From the NCBI RefSeq assembly GCF_036077095.1, contig NZ_CP107960.1, positions 8,494,001 to 8,558,000 on the forward strand: DNA of 64,000 bases, in the 5' to 3' direction. This document shows, piece by piece, positions 63,809 to 64,000 of the stretch. Source of the DNA: Streptomyces sp. NBC_00376. Lineage in GTDB: Bacteria > Actinomycetota > Actinomycetes > Streptomycetales > Streptomycetaceae. Each line of letters starts with the position of its first letter. Within the stretch, counting starts at the first letter, position 1. Position numbers and translations under genes: made by a program. A model generated the notes under the pieces. That model worked only from the letters and a program-made list of their open reading frames with translations, was not told the DNA's origin and did no database searches.

Positions 63809-64000
63809 ATCCGGTGACCTCGTGGTGGTGGGTGCCGGCCCGGCCGGCATGGCGGCTGCCGCCACCGCCCTGGACGGCGGATTGCGTGTCCTTCTCATCG
63901 ACTCGGGCGCTGCCCCGGGCGGCCAGTTCTCGCGCCACCTCCCGCAACAGGCGCGCCACGCCATCCCGACCACGGATCTGCACCACGGACTGCCCACGTA
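63801..64000 (+). CDS. FAD/NAD(P)-binding oxidoreductase, partial (window edge)
   Basis: ATG 63801 overlaps the preceding stop. The first 66 residues show the Rossmann motif VVVGAGPAGMAAAATAL and the second FAD contact LLIDSGAAPGGQFSRHLP. This is like the alpha subunit (HcnB-type) of D-hydroxyproline or opine dehydrogenases, which in such clusters follows a DAO-type gene. The rest lies beyond the window. Confidence 0.8.
   Translation, partial: MSESGDLVVVGAGPAGMAAAATALDGGLRVLLIDSGAAPGGQFSRHLPQQARHAIPTTDLHHGLPT

Overview
The window is high-GC actinobacterial DNA. The GC-rich third codon positions, the GTG and TTG starts behind GGAGG-type ribosome binding sites, and the protein families (WYL regulators, DUF2975 pairs, GrpB, DyP, NF041680, IS1380, ISL3 and IS110 transposases, a Tpg-like telomere protein) all point to Streptomyces or a close relative. 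The density of broken transposases, truncated genes and a terminal-protein fragment suggests an accessory, probably subtelomeric or plasmid-derived, stretch of a linear replicon. I saw no tRNA, rRNA, CRISPR array or polyketide/peptide synthase cluster.

Layout. 0.4-4.9 kb: a large secreted subtilisin-type protease with C-terminal HAF repeats, closed by a strong hairpin terminator. 4.9-14.3 kb: decayed small genes (a DUF6247/RelE-like toxin-antitoxin pair, a gene broken by a 17-bp tandem duplication), a MazG-like protein, a SUKH-like protein, an intact IS1380 element with its 4-bp target duplication, an SDR, and remnants of ISL3, NF041680 and IS110 transposases. 14.7-24.1 kb: a Tat lipoprotein with an N,N-dimethylformamidase-like fold, a frameshifted TIGR02569 kinase-like gene, an APH-type kinase between two integrase-tail remnants, a Cys-rich zinc-finger protein, and a TetR regulator divergent from a CocE/NonD hydrolase across a perfect 33-bp palindromic operator. 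24.4-31.2 kb: small conserved proteins, a DUF2975/XRE pair, an internally deleted IS5 transposase, and a four-gene operon (alpha-beta-barrel protein, unknown protein, DyP-type peroxidase, SBF-family transporter), which is the best candidate here for an undescribed system. 31.4-35.3 kb: a pile-up of IS5-type and IS3 elements with a 50-bp direct repeat, and a GrpB gene. 35.4-37.5 kb: a secreted WxL-like / WxL-interacting / WxL-like trio. 38-41.3 kb: a WYL regulator divergent from a DHA2-type MFS pump. 41.7-46.6 kb: a conserved hypothetical gene, a toxin-antitoxin-like pair with compensating frameshifts, a truncated TPR protein cut by an IS5 fragment, an ArsR-type regulator, and an MFS gene fused by deletion to a histidine kinase followed by a frameshifted response regulator. 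46.9-50.1 kb: crotonase and alcohol dehydrogenase fragments around an intact AhpD-like protein and an alpha/beta hydrolase. 50.5-55.0 kb: a conserved protein of unknown function and a complete PaoABC-type molybdenum aldehyde oxidoreductase operon. 55.3-61.8 kb: a Tpg remnant, FMN reductase, nitroreductase and NmrA-like genes, a dead IS256, a SUKH-like fragment fused to a contractile-sheath remnant, and an IS3 tail. 61.9-64.0 kb: an alpha-ketoglutarate-semialdehyde-type dehydrogenase divergent from two FAD oxidoreductase genes (the first internally deleted), which suggests hydroxyproline catabolism.

Many genes carry single-base indels or single nonsense codons. Either this region is decaying, or the assembly has residual indel errors. 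Raw reads would separate the two. Redox enzymes are common among the intact genes (DyP, PaoABC, AhpD, FMN reductase, nitroreductase, NmrA), but apart from the operons named I see no proof that they act together.
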